Source: Desulfobacterales bacterium (GTDB taxonomy: Bacteria; Desulfobacterota; Desulfobacteria; Desulfobacterales; JAOZSB01). From it: DNA of 35,645 nucleotides. The notes under the pieces were generated by a model. The model did not search any database. It had not been told where the DNA came from and was given only the letters and a program-made list of their open reading frames with translations. Location of the stretch: positions 1 to 35,645 of the forward strand of contig JAOZSB010000012.1 in assembly GCA_029939895.1 (NCBI GenBank), written 5' to 3'. Both the position numbers and the translations under genes were made by a program. Below are positions 1 through 9,367 of this stretch, in pieces. Numbering within the stretch: position 1 is the first letter of the stretch; each line of letters opens with the position of its first letter.

Positions 1-108
1 ATTAAAATGTATCCTACGTTTATCGTTGCTTTTTGTCAAACGTAAAGATTGCAAAACAAAAAAAAATAGAAAAAAAGGTGCTCTGTTAAAAATTAGCAAT
101 GAACAATT

Positions 109-131
109 AATGACACATCCGGTGTGTCATT
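109..131. repeat. Perfect inverted repeat AATGACACA-TCCGG-TGTGTCATT (operator or terminator-like hairpin)
   Basis: 9-bp perfect arms with a 5-nt centre read directly from the sequence; no strong T-tract follows. Confidence 0.5.
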
Positions 132-274
132 ATGCTTTGTATTTCCAATATATTAATAAATAATATTACTTGCATCCCTTCAAACATGCGTACCATGCGA
201 AACTGCGTTAGCTATGTAGTAATAGCTTTTATCTTTTCTTTATAACTTTATTAGTTGAAAGTTTACGTTTTTGC

Positions 275-303
275 TTGACATTCATGACGCAATGCGTTAA
301 TTT
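275..303 (+). promoter_or_regulatory. Candidate sigma70 promoter TTGACA-N17-TAATTT
   Basis: Perfect -35 box at 275-280 with 17-nt spacing; -10 weak (3/6). Lies just upstream of the structured leader. Confidence 0.35.
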
Positions 304-317
304 AGATTTAGTTAACA

Positions 318-437
318 CAGGAACTACCCGATTCTGCTAGTTCCTGTAGCAAAAAGTTGATCCAGGCGACTACAGACCATTATTGTGCTGCTCAACTGGA
401 TCTTTAGGTTAATATGTCGGGGGTTTTCCCCCGGCAT
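318..437 (+). promoter_or_regulatory. Putative structured 5' leader with several hairpins, some mutually exclusive
   Basis: CAGGAACTA(318-326)/TAGTTCCTG(338-346); GATCCAG/CTGGATC; CTGTAG/CTACAG; final 10-bp hairpin ATGTCGGGGG-TTTT-CCCCCGGCAT (414-437), directly before the RBS of the next CDS. Confidence 0.4.
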
Positions 438-455
438 AACCAAAGGAAATTGAAA

Positions 456-776
456 ATGGAAAGCTACGGAGAAATACTGGAAAAAAGGCTTAAGGACATT
501 GGTATGGATTCGGAAAATATCAGCGGATTTATGCGCACACTTTCGAGTTCTTTCAAGCTTGACCCAAACCAAAGCTTGAGAAGTATGAACAACACTCTTG
601 ACCGCCTTGGCTGGAATGGTTTTCATATTGACTACCACACCTTTGAACTTGCAATTGCACTCTTTGAATTTGAAAACACAACAAAAGAAGCAACGTCTAA
701 TCTGGTGCGTGAGTACAGCGCCCTTGAAAATATTGATTATGGCAATAGCTTCAATAACATGACGGTGTGGCTATAA
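456..776 (+). CDS. Hypothetical protein (~106 aa)
   Basis: ORF track start is 414; ATG at 456 (MESYGEILEKRL...) is preferred because of AAAGGAAAT upstream and because the 414 start lies in a hairpin. Confidence 0.65.
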   Translation: MESYGEILEKRLKDIGMDSENISGFMRTLSSSFKLDPNQSLRSMNNTLDRLGWNGFHIDYHTFELAIALFEFENTTKEATSNLVREYSALENIDYGNSFNNMTVWL

Positions 777-807
777 CCCGTTCAATGTCCCGTCATGAAA
801 ATATACA

Positions 808-840
808 GGCAAGGCCTCAGGCCTTGCCTTTTTTATTTTT
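808..840 (+). terminator. Rho-independent terminator
   Basis: GGCAAGGCC-TCA-GGCCTTGCC followed by TTTTTTATTTTT. Confidence 0.85.
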
Positions 841-879
841 AGCATGGGAAAACTTACTTCATAACCCATCCAAAAAGCT

Positions 880-1167
880 GTGCTTGAACAAATCTCTCTT
901 GTTTTGTTATATGCCGGCTTTACTTGGTTTTTTTTAACATCAAACATTGCACTGGCAATGTGGGGTGGCTTAGGCCCAGGCAATGGCATAGATTATAGGG
1001 ATACTTTGACAGCTAGCGATGCAATTGCAGATTTTATAGTGACATCATTGCCAAAGATTGTTAAACTTTTGATATTTAATATACCCAGTGGATTCATGGT
1101 GTTGGCTGGCTGGCTCATACTGCGAAAACCAAAAGCCCAGGTTGAACCCGATGTAGAAAAAAAGTAA
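880..1167 (+). CDS. Possible small membrane protein
   Basis: GTG-start ORF with two hydrophobic segments (LVLLYAGFTWFFLTSNIALAMW; LLIFNIPSGFMVLAGWLIL); no clear RBS. Confidence 0.35.
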   Translation: MLEQISLVLLYAGFTWFFLTSNIALAMWGGLGPGNGIDYRDTLTASDAIADFIVTSLPKIVKLLIFNIPSGFMVLAGWLILRKPKAQVEPDVEKK

Positions 1168-1303
1168 CAAAATCTTAATGTGGTGTAAGTCAGAAAATAT
1201 GATATGCCAGCATCCACTTAGCCCTGCAGGGGCGACATATAAATCAAATGGCCCGATCATTATAAAAACCCACCTGGCCTTTGTGGATAACCGCAATCTT
1301 TTT

Positions 1304-1519
1304 TTAACCGCAGGCTCTCATGGGTTCATCATGTCGTTGATCTGCTGCTAAAAAGACATCTTCAAGCTCCAGGGCGCATGCAAGTTCTGCATCACCAGGC
1401 CCCTCAAGATTTATAACCCTGAGATTAAAATCAATTTCCTTGATTTTGCAATTGTGCTTGGCTGCTATCAGGCTAACGAGGTTAAGGAATTGAGCTTCGC
1501 TCATTTGTCCATTTTCCAT
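1304..1519 (-). CDS. Small hypothetical protein (71 aa)
   Basis: MENGQMSEAQFLNLVSLIAAKHNCKIKEIDFN...; strong RBS GGAGG just upstream of ATG at 1519; ORF track start at 1567 is likely too long. Confidence 0.6.
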   Translation of the reverse strand: MENGQMSEAQFLNLVSLIAAKHNCKIKEIDFNLRVINLEGPGDAELACALELEDVFLAADQRHDEPMRACG

Positions 1520-1742
1520 TTTATGGCCTCCTTCCCTTATTGTTAAAGGCTCATTGATATATTTCAATTCGCAATTAAAGCCTTAATAAATAATACACCT
1601 GCACTTCAGCGGAAATTTTAAGAGAACGCACCCAAAAACATTATTGTGACCTTAATTACAATTCACTCAATACTTAAATCGACAGATTCGGCCTGAAACT
1701 TGATTTTTCACAATGGGGTTATCCACAAAAGTAAAAACCAGC

Positions 1743-1770
1743 TTGACAAAAACCCATAAATATGTTTAAT
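1743..1770 (+). promoter_or_regulatory. Candidate sigma70 promoter TTGACA-N16-TTTAAT
   Basis: Consensus -35 and 5/6 -10 upstream of the STAS gene. Confidence 0.45.
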
Positions 1771-1854
1771 TTTAAGATAATTATTTATAATTAGGCTCAG
1801 TGATTAACCAGAAGCAACCATATTTTCGACCAACGAACTAATGGAGCAAATGAA

Positions 1855-2160
1855 ATGAGCGAAGTAGAAAAGCAGGGCGACACAATAACCATGAAGCCCG
1901 GTATTGACATTGTGGCTTCAAGTGTTGAAGAATTCCAAGAACAAGCACTGGAACTCCTGAAGGAATCTCCAAAGGAGTTTGTGCTCGATTTCACTGGGGT
2001 CAACATGATCGATTCAATGGGCATTGGAATTGTTATCGCAATCCATAACTCACTGAATAAATCAGGTGGCAAGCTTAAAATTATCAAAATTCCACCCCAG
2101 ATATTTAATGTGTTTACTGCCATGCGTCTGGGAAGGCATTTTGTGGTTGAAGCTGAGTAA
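1855..2160 (+). CDS. STAS-domain protein (anti-sigma factor antagonist-like)
   Basis: STAS signature-like FVLDFTGVNMIDSMGIGIVIAIHNSLNKSGGKLKIIKI. Confidence 0.85.
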   Translation: MSEVEKQGDTITMKPGIDIVASSVEEFQEQALELLKESPKEFVLDFTGVNMIDSMGIGIVIAIHNSLNKSGGKLKIIKIPPQIFNVFTAMRLGRHFVVEAE

Positions 2161-2594
2161 TCTTTCTGTCGAAACGCTGTTAAGTATATGCCTGCTATAC
2201 CGAGCATTGAGACAAAAGCACCTGACATGATTTTTTTATAACCGATTTTTTTTCCAAAAAATCATCGGTAAAGCCAAAGTCGATTTCATTCCCTGATTAA
2301 CTTTTTTCTTTGAAAAAACAGACCCTTATAAAAAATGAATATTTTTTAAGTAGATTCGGCTTGCTTTATCCACTTTTTACGTGGACTATATAATAAATTT
2401 TAGTATTGCAGTGGCAATTGAGCAGGTTGCCCAGCATCTAAATTCTCAAAATAATAGTCATGCCTGCCTTCCCTGTCCCCAATTTTAAAAAAATTCGCAT
2501 CATGCAAACCCCTTGCACACAGTAAAATTCAGGGCTTACGCGGTGAAATTGATTTTTTCAATGCAAGCCAGACATGCCGATAGAAAATAGTAAT

Positions 2595-2623
2595 TTGACT
2601 AATCAGGCGAAAGTATTTAATAT
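2595..2623 (+). promoter_or_regulatory. Candidate sigma70 promoter TTGACT-N17-TAATAT
   Basis: Good -35, 17-nt spacing, 4/6 -10, ~55 nt before the selD start. Confidence 0.35.
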
Positions 2624-2677
2624 TATATAAGATTTATTGGTTTGGATCAAAAAAACCATAAACTTTCTGGGGGAGAA

Positions 2678-3748
2678 ATGGAAAAAGAACCCATATTAAG
2701 GTTAACACAACGTGTAAAGGGAGCTGGTTGAGCTTCCAAGCTTGCTCCAGGGGACCTGGACAATGCACTGTGCGGTATTGATTTTCCATTGGACGACAAC
2801 GTAATGATAGGCCTTTCCAGGGCTGACGATGCGGGAGTCTACAGGGTCTCGGAATCCCTCGCCCTGATTCAGACCGTTGATTTTTTTACACCAATAGTAG
2901 ACGATCCCCACAGCTTCGGCAGGATTGCCGCTGCAAACGCACTCAGCGATGTTTATGCAATGGGCGGTGTCCCAAAAACGGCCATGAATCTTGTTGGCTT
3001 TCCAGCAGGTGAAATGGATATTTCCGTCCTGCGAAGCATTATTAAAGGCGGTGCAGAAAAGGTGGCAGAAGCAGGGGCGGTTTTAATAGGCGGCCACAGT
3101 GTTGAGGATCCGGAACTCAAATACGGCCTTTCTGTGACGGGATTTGCGCATCCAGACCGGGTGCTGGCGAAAAAAACATTAAAACCTGGAACCAAACTTA
3201 TACTGACAAAACCCCTGGGAACAGGCATCATCAACACCGCTATAAAGGGTGGCGTTGCACCGGCAGAAGTAATCGAGAACGCCACACGCATCATGGAGGA
3301 GCTGAACAGGACAGCAGCAGAATCCATGGAAGGTATGGCTGTCCGGGCATGTACAGATATTACAGGCTTCGGGCTTCTGGGCCATGCAGCAGAAATGGTT
3401 GAAGGCACAGACTGCTCCATAAGATTTAATACCAGCGCAATCCCGATTATACCCGAAGCAGTTGAATATGCAAAAATGGGCCTTATCCCCGCAGGAACCT
3501 ACAAAAACCAGGATTTCAGGGGCAGCATGACCAGCATGGGCCACGGCATTGAACCGTTTATGGCTGATATTCTTTTTGATCCCCAGACCTCGGGCGGGCT
3601 TTTGATATGCATTGATTCCGATGACCAGTCCAGCAAAAATGGAGCCGAAGGGCTGCTCGAAGTACTTCACAAAAACGGAGTGGAGCATTCTGCAATAATC
3701 GGTGATGTAGTGGAAAAAGAAAGTAGTAATAAAGTATATTTAATATAG
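2678..3748 (+). CDS. selD: Selenide, water dikinase SelD, selenocysteine-containing (in-frame TGA at 2729-2731 = Sec18)
   Basis: Translation through TGA gives MEKEPILRLTQRVKGAG-U-ASKLAPGDLDNALCGIDFPLDDNVMIGLSRADDAGVY...; the (C/U)-x-x-K motif after GAG is the SelD active site. The ORF track begins only at 2789. Start has GGGGGAGAA RBS. Confidence 0.95.
2742..2763 (+). promoter_or_regulatory. Bacterial SECIS-like hairpin downstream of selD UGA
   Basis: TTG-(C bulge)-TCCAGG-GGA-CCTGGA-CAA; apical loop starts ~20 nt after UGA and begins with G. Confidence 0.65.
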
Positions 3749-3774
3749 AGTGTAAATAACAAGGAACAATAACC

Positions 3775-4416
3775 ATGACTCAAAAAATTGACGCTAAAAA
3801 CCAATCATGCCCGGCCCCGGTTCTTATGACAAAGCAGGTCGTGGAAAGTGAATCACCAGCATCCCTTGCAGTGATGGTAGACAACGATGCAGCAAGGCAG
3901 AACGTGACAAAATACTTTGAATCACAGGGCTATGACGTAACAGTTAATGGTACTGACGGGCTTTTTGAGGTCACTGGAACACTCGGTACGGAAGCAAACA
4001 CACAGGCAAATGCCGATCAGGGTGCAAGGCCGGAAGTAAAAGCAGAAGCAAATTCAGCAGACAATAATGCGGCCGCCCAGAAAAAAATAATGATAATGGT
4101 TGCAACCGACCGCATAGGATTCGGGGACGACACCCTGGGCCAGAAGCTCATGGCAAGCTACATCAAAACCCTGAAAGAGATAGATGGTGAACTGTGGCGA
4201 ATCGTGTTTGTAAACAACGGCGTAAAGCTGACAATTGGCGACTCCCCGGTCATTGACGACCTCAAGGAACTGGAAGCATCGGGCGTGGACCTCCTGGTCT
4301 GCGGTGCCTGCCTCACCCACTTCAACCTGATGGACAAAAAAGATGTCGGCCAGGTCACCAACATGCTCGACATCGTAACCTCCATGCAGCTTGCGGATTC
4401 AGTTGTTAATATTTAG
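3775..4416 (+). CDS. yedF: YedF-like selenium metabolism protein (TusA-like N-terminus + DsrE-like C-terminus)
   Basis: N-terminal DAKNQSCPAPVLMTKQ TusA motif, low-complexity linker, C-terminal DsrE-like domain (LVCGACLTHFNL); adjacent to selD. Confidence 0.85.
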   Translation: MTQKIDAKNQSCPAPVLMTKQVVESESPASLAVMVDNDAARQNVTKYFESQGYDVTVNGTDGLFEVTGTLGTEANTQANADQGARPEVKAEANSADNNAAAQKKIMIMVATDRIGFGDDTLGQKLMASYIKTLKEIDGELWRIVFVNNGVKLTIGDSPVIDDLKELEASGVDLLVCGACLTHFNLMDKKDVGQVTNMLDIVTSMQLADSVVNI

Positions 4417-4795
4417 GGGCAAGCTTGCGACTAACTTTTGAGTAATCAATATTAATGATTTTGGAGTTAGCAGGGTTCGCAAAAATATATTCTCTTTGAA
4501 CCACGGGTGACACCTGTAAGGAATGCTGGATCTAAAACAAATAAGGTTAAAACGAATAATTTCTCGCCTGTTTAAGAACTTGAATAAAATTTGAAAAAAA
4601 CAATCAAGAGACTGTAATAATTTATTTGTATTACCAACAATATCATTTTAATTTTTTTGTGAGTATAAATGATGCAAATCGGCTATACGTGTTCTGCTGG
4701 TGAGGTGAAATTAAATATACAAACCTCCCCAGACTTTCGCCTGAGAAGGTTGAATTGCTAACAAGTCATTTACATTATGTTGTCACAAAAATACA

Positions 4796-5608
4796 TTATT
4801 TCGTAATAACAGTCCTGACCAACCCGCTGAAAAGCGCATCTGGCATCAGTTTTCTTATAGCGAGCATTCCCTGTGTATTGACGGGGTAGCGCAGTTTCCA
4901 GGAGTTGGTTGATGCAGCCTTGTAGATTGTTGATGCAACTACTCTTGGATGTACGCCCTTTTCGCCGAATCCGAGCATGATTTTCATGGCTCGTTCCACA
5001 TATCCATCGTAGGCGGTCAGGCCCTGTTTTTTCATTATATCGGCGGATCGGTCGTAAAAGTCGGTTTTTATTGGCCCTGGTTCAACGACTTTTACTTTAA
5101 TGTTAAAGGGTTTCAGCTCATACTGGAGCGATTCCGAGAACCCTTCCACGGCCCATTTTGTAGCGTGGTACAGGCTGTATAGAGGAAAGGCGAGCCTGCC
5201 GCCAATGGAGGCAATGTTTATAATTGTGCCGGATTGTTGTTTTCTGAATGTGGGGAGGATTTCGCGAATAACGGTCATTAACCCAAACACGTTTGTATCA
5301 AACTGCCGATTGATCTGATCATGGTTTGAGGCTTCGAATGCGCCAACAAGCCCATACCCGGCGTTATTAACGATTACATCGATTTTGCCGAATTTTTCGA
5401 TTGCAGCTTCAATTGCAGTTGTAATTGATTTATTATCCAGCACATCCAGGTGAAGCTTGAGAATATCGTCGATTGCGTGAAGATCCGTTGTGCGGGTATC
5501 CGGGTTTCGCATGGTTGCAACTACGTTCCATTTTTTTTTATGAAAAAAAAGTGCGGTTTCCATGCCTATTCCCGTTGAAGAGCCTGTAATCAGTACTGTT
5601 TTATTCAT
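4796..5608 (-). CDS. SDR family oxidoreductase
   Basis: TGSSTGIG cofactor motif, NNAGYG, S-x11-YHATKWA catalytic motif; AGGA RBS before ATG at 5608. Confidence 0.9.
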   Translation of the reverse strand: MNKTVLITGSSTGIGMETALFFHKKKWNVVATMRNPDTRTTDLHAIDDILKLHLDVLDNKSITTAIEAAIEKFGKIDVIVNNAGYGLVGAFEASNHDQINRQFDTNVFGLMTVIREILPTFRKQQSGTIINIASIGGRLAFPLYSLYHATKWAVEGFSESLQYELKPFNIKVKVVEPGPIKTDFYDRSADIMKKQGLTAYDGYVERAMKIMLGFGEKGVHPRVVASTIYKAASTNSWKLRYPVNTQGMLAIRKLMPDALFSGLVRTVITK

Positions 5609-5719
5609 TTTTTTTGTCCTTTCATAGAAAGCTTTGAAAAACAAGATGGTTTTAAGAAGAGCTTTTTTTTCATGATTTTTTTCAGGGTTTAAATAACCAT
5701 GTTGTCAGCAAAAAAAATT

Positions 5720-6490
5720 TTAATCAAGGCCATATTTTTTTTCCAGCTCCTGGTATTTAGCCGTATGCTTAAATGACTTCATTGTCCTGGAGAAATTTTC
5801 CGCAAGTTGTTTATACTTCTTTTGTTTTGAAAAGCCAATATAGACGGGCATTTTCGACACTGAAGGCTGCAAAAATTTAACCCTTTTTATAAAGTCGGTT
5901 TGACTAAAGAAGTATTTAAAATCAGAAACATTTACTATGCTCAAGTCATATCTTTTCCTTTTTAATAATTCAGGCAACTGCTTCCAGTCATCCATTGCGT
6001 GTTTTTTGGAAAAGCTGACTTTATCAAATGATGCCCCATAGGAAAACCTGCGCAGAACCATGATGCTTTTGTTCTTCAACTCTTCCGGGTTGCCTGAATA
6101 TTTTATTTTACTTTCTTTTAAAGTAATAAAGGCCATTTCTGTTATTGAAAGTATATTGCCTTCAAAAAAATATACAAATTTGTTTCTATCTTCGGTTTTG
6201 GAGATATATGTTATTGCGTCTGCCTGGCCACGATTTGTCATTTTAACTGCTCTTTTCCAGGGGACGCTTTTAAAGGTCGCCTTTATATTCATTTTTCCAG
6301 CAACTTCATTGACCAAGTCAATATGAAGGCCGGTTAATTTACCATCCTCCACCATTTCAAAGGGCGGGTACTGTCCATCACCCCTGACGATCAAAATCTC
6401 ATTTAAAGGTGGATTTTCAAGACAAATGGATGCCTGTGCAAAAAATAGTATAAATATGCATGACCATAAGAAGGGAAAATATTTATTCAT
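5720..6490 (-). CDS. Periplasmic substrate-binding protein (SBP_bac_3-like), signal peptide
   Basis: N-terminal hydrophobic signal; DGQYPPFEMVEDGKLTGLHIDLVNEVAGKMN. Confidence 0.8.
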   Translation of the reverse strand: MNKYFPFLWSCIFILFFAQASICLENPPLNEILIVRGDGQYPPFEMVEDGKLTGLHIDLVNEVAGKMNIKATFKSVPWKRAVKMTNRGQADAITYISKTEDRNKFVYFFEGNILSITEMAFITLKESKIKYSGNPEELKNKSIMVLRRFSYGASFDKVSFSKKHAMDDWKQLPELLKRKRYDLSIVNVSDFKYFFSQTDFIKRVKFLQPSVSKMPVYIGFSKQKKYKQLAENFSRTMKSFKHTAKYQELEKKYGLD

Positions 6491-6801
6491 TAGTGTTATG
6501 CTCCAGTGGCTGGAAAAGCTATTCTATATAAGTTTGAGTTTGAAATTGCAGATATTATTTTAGAATCAAGTCATATAAAAATAATATACTTTCAAAACTC
6601 GAAATATCAAGAGAAATTGAACAAATTATGAAAAGTGCTTCCATTGACATGCCTGAATTTTAATTTTGTGCAGGTATCTGGATTCATTTGTACGGCTCTG
6701 CGTGTCATTAGAAAGGCCAATTGTTTTTAGAATTGACATAAAGGGCTAATTAGCTTACAACTATCAAGATTGCTTCAAGAAGAAAGTGAATAAATTCGTA
6801 C

Positions 6802-7014
6802 ATGCGTATGGGTGAACCCCTGAATGCATTGACGAAGAACTATGCGCCCAATCAACATGACTTGCAGGTTGGCGGCGTATTTATGGGCATTAAAGTATTT
6901 GATATTCCTCTGATGGATACTAATCGGGAGGGTAAAATAATTTTTCGATGTAACCCACGGGGCGGAGCTTTACCGGGCCCTGGCAAACCGAAGAAAACAG
7001 GCAGGATCTATTGA
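6802..7014 (+). CDS. Doubtful small ORF overlapping the flippase start by 4 nt
   Basis: 70-aa ORF, no recognised domain; only the translational-coupling-like overlap supports it. Confidence 0.2.
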   Translation: MRMGEPLNALTKNYAPNQHDLQVGGVFMGIKVFDIPLMDTNREGKIIFRCNPRGGALPGPGKPKKTGRIY

Positions 7015-8501
7015 CACACCAGCAAACAGGCGTGGAGTCCCTGAGCAGTAAAATATTTTCCAGCGGAGCATGGGTCTTTGCGCTGAGAATTCTCAGCCGG
7101 GGCATGGGCTTTGTGCGGACGATAATTCTGGCAAGGCTCCTTGCACCCAGTGATTTCGGGCTTCTGGGAATAGCCATGCTCTCAATTACTATCCTTGAAA
7201 CCTTTTCTCAGACTGGTTTTCAAAGCGCGCTGATCCAAAAGAAAAAAGAAGCAGAGGAATACCTTGATACAGCATGGACAGCACTTGCCATAAGGGGGTT
7301 CATCCTTTGCGGAATATTGTTCCTGGCAGCTCCGCTGATTGCAGGATTTTTCAAATCACCTGCTGCCGTGTGGGTTATAAGGGCGATTGCAGCATCAACC
7401 CTGCTTGTTGGATTCCGAAATATCGGCATAATATATTTCAGAAAAGACCTTGATTTTAAAAAAGAGTTTGCCTTTGATTTTTCTGGAACAGTGGTTGATG
7501 TAGCTGTTTCCGTGGTGCTGGCACTTGTTTTAAGAAACGTGTGGGCGCTTGTGATTGGCGGGCTTTTGGGGAATGTTGTCCGCCTGGCGGTGTCATATAT
7601 GATACATCCCTACAGGCCAAAGCTGATTCTGGATGGTGCGAGATTTAAAACCCTTTTTGGTTTTGGAAAGTGGATACTTGGGTCAACGGTGCTTGTGTTT
7701 CTGGTAACCCAGGGCGATGATATACTTCTTGGCAGACTGCTGGGCGTGACCGCCCTTGGTGTATACCAGATGGCCTATCTGATCTCGAACCTGCCAGCCA
7801 CAGAGATAACCCACATCGTGTCCCAGGTCATGTTCCCTGCATATTCAAAGCTCCAGGACGATGCAGAAGCACTGAAAACCGCATTCCTGATGACAATTAC
7901 TGCTGTCTCATTTATTTCGATTCCTTTGTCAATTGCTATTTTTCTACTGATCCCGGAGTTTACTTATGTTTTTTTGGGAGCAAAGTGGGAGGCAATAATA
8001 GCACCATCCCGAATACTTGCGATTGCAGGCGGAATACGGTCTGTATCAGCTATATGGGGTTCAATATATGTGGCAAAGGGGATTCCGGCAGTTGCTTTTC
8101 GCAAAAATATTTTACGGTTTATCGTCACCTTTGCTCCGATTTATTTTCTTACAATGGAGTATGGAATTTCAGGAACGTCAATAGCAGTACTTGCAGGAAT
8201 CATCGTGTCAATTACTTATGATTTTCTTTTTACTGCCTTTAAAAGCGGAATGGGAATCAAAATCAGCGAGTTGATACGCATAATTTCAATTCAAATAATA
8301 GCATCAATACCCCCGGCAGGCTTTGTGTGCTGGGTCAAATACAGTGGCATACATTTTAACCTTTTGGTTTTTCTTGCAACAGCAGTTGCAGCGGTATTAG
8401 TATATTTGATGGCAGTGGCTCTTATTCAAAAATTATTTAAACCATATCCTTTGGATAAAATAAAAGAAATGATGAGAAATAGACATGAGCGACCTGATTA
8501 A
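7011..8501 (+). CDS. Polysaccharide flippase (Wzx/PST-type lipopolysaccharide biosynthesis protein)
   Basis: Multi-TM protein with LSRGMGFVRTIILARLLAPSDFGLLGIAML; TTG start with AGGA-type RBS. Confidence 0.9.
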   Translation: MTHQQTGVESLSSKIFSSGAWVFALRILSRGMGFVRTIILARLLAPSDFGLLGIAMLSITILETFSQTGFQSALIQKKKEAEEYLDTAWTALAIRGFILCGILFLAAPLIAGFFKSPAAVWVIRAIAASTLLVGFRNIGIIYFRKDLDFKKEFAFDFSGTVVDVAVSVVLALVLRNVWALVIGGLLGNVVRLAVSYMIHPYRPKLILDGARFKTLFGFGKWILGSTVLVFLVTQGDDILLGRLLGVTALGVYQMAYLISNLPATEITHIVSQVMFPAYSKLQDDAEALKTAFLMTITAVSFISIPLSIAIFLLIPEFTYVFLGAKWEAIIAPSRILAIAGGIRSVSAIWGSIYVAKGIPAVAFRKNILRFIVTFAPIYFLTMEYGISGTSIAVLAGIIVSITYDFLFTAFKSGMGIKISELIRIISIQIIASIPPAGFVCWVKYSGIHFNLLVFLATAVAAVLVYLMAVALIQKLFKPYPLDKIKEMMRNRHERPD

Positions 8502-9366
8502 AAGAATTATCGACAGAGGTGCCAGGGATTTATTTTACTGCAAATACTTCCTTGCTCAAAAAGGTATTTTTGAAAACCCGTCTTGGGAAAATCTTGAAGT
8601 AAACTTCATAGTTTCCACGGGCCGTACCGGAACCAGATACCTTGCAGAGCTTTTTAATCCCCTTGAGGGCATAACCGCACTGCACGAGCCAGACCCTGAT
8701 TTTCTAAAACTGGGCATTGGATTCTCCGAAGAAGCAATCGAACACTTCATCGCAAGAAAAAGGATAATTGACGGAAGGCGACTTATCCTCAAAGGGCTGT
8801 ATGATAACGGTTCAACAGTTTATATTGAATCAAACAACCGCCTGTTTTCGCTTATCCCCGTACTTGTAGACATATTTCCAAAATGCAGAATCGTCCATAT
8901 TATCCGTGATGGCCGTGACATCGTAAGGTCCGGCATGAGCCGATTCTGGTACAGGGAAGATGACCTTTTTCCAAGGCTAAAGGCCACTGACTTTCCCGGC
9001 GATCCATACTGCGACGGGTGGGACGAGCTTGACAGGTTTGAAAAAATCTGCTGGTGGTGGCCCAAAAAAGACGGGATCATACACGATGGAGTAGAAAAAT
9101 ATAAGAATAACTGCATGACCGTAAAATTTGAAGACATCTTTGACTATGAAAATAACAACCCGGGCCTGAAAAAAATAGTAAACTTTTTTGAGCTGGATTC
9201 AAACATCAAACTCAACAGGCCAAAGGAAAAAAAGTCTAACGAAACAAAGGAATACCAGATGCCGCACTGGAAGGACTGGGAAAGCGATTTAAAGGAAAAA
9301 TTCATGAAAATCGCAGGGGACTACATGGTGCGCCATCATTATCTAAAGGACGGGGAGCAGTGGTAG
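8485..9366 (+). CDS. Sulfotransferase family protein
   Basis: PAPS-binding-like FIVSTGRTGTRYLAELF and IVHIIRDGRDIVRSGMSRF; overlaps upstream gene by 17 nt. Confidence 0.8.
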   Translation: MSDLIKRIIDRGARDLFYCKYFLAQKGIFENPSWENLEVNFIVSTGRTGTRYLAELFNPLEGITALHEPDPDFLKLGIGFSEEAIEHFIARKRIIDGRRLILKGLYDNGSTVYIESNNRLFSLIPVLVDIFPKCRIVHIIRDGRDIVRSGMSRFWYREDDLFPRLKATDFPGDPYCDGWDELDRFEKICWWWPKKDGIIHDGVEKYKNNCMTVKFEDIFDYENNNPGLKKIVNFFELDSNIKLNRPKEKKSNETKEYQMPHWKDWESDLKEKFMKIAGDYMVRHHYLKDGEQW

Positions 9367-9367
9367 C

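Noticed and set aside
1797-2228. 143-aa minus-strand ORF over the STAS gene
   Set aside because: Antisense of a recognised STAS domain with promoter on the + strand.
2240-2270. ACCGAT-TTTTTTTTCCAAAAAA-TCATCGGT imperfect hairpin as terminator of the STAS gene
   Set aside because: AT-rich stem with a bulge and no T-tract after it; too weak to call.
3179-3688. Long minus-strand ORF (169 aa) opposite selD
   Set aside because: Shadow ORF: Cys/His-rich noise translation of the confidently identified selD strand.
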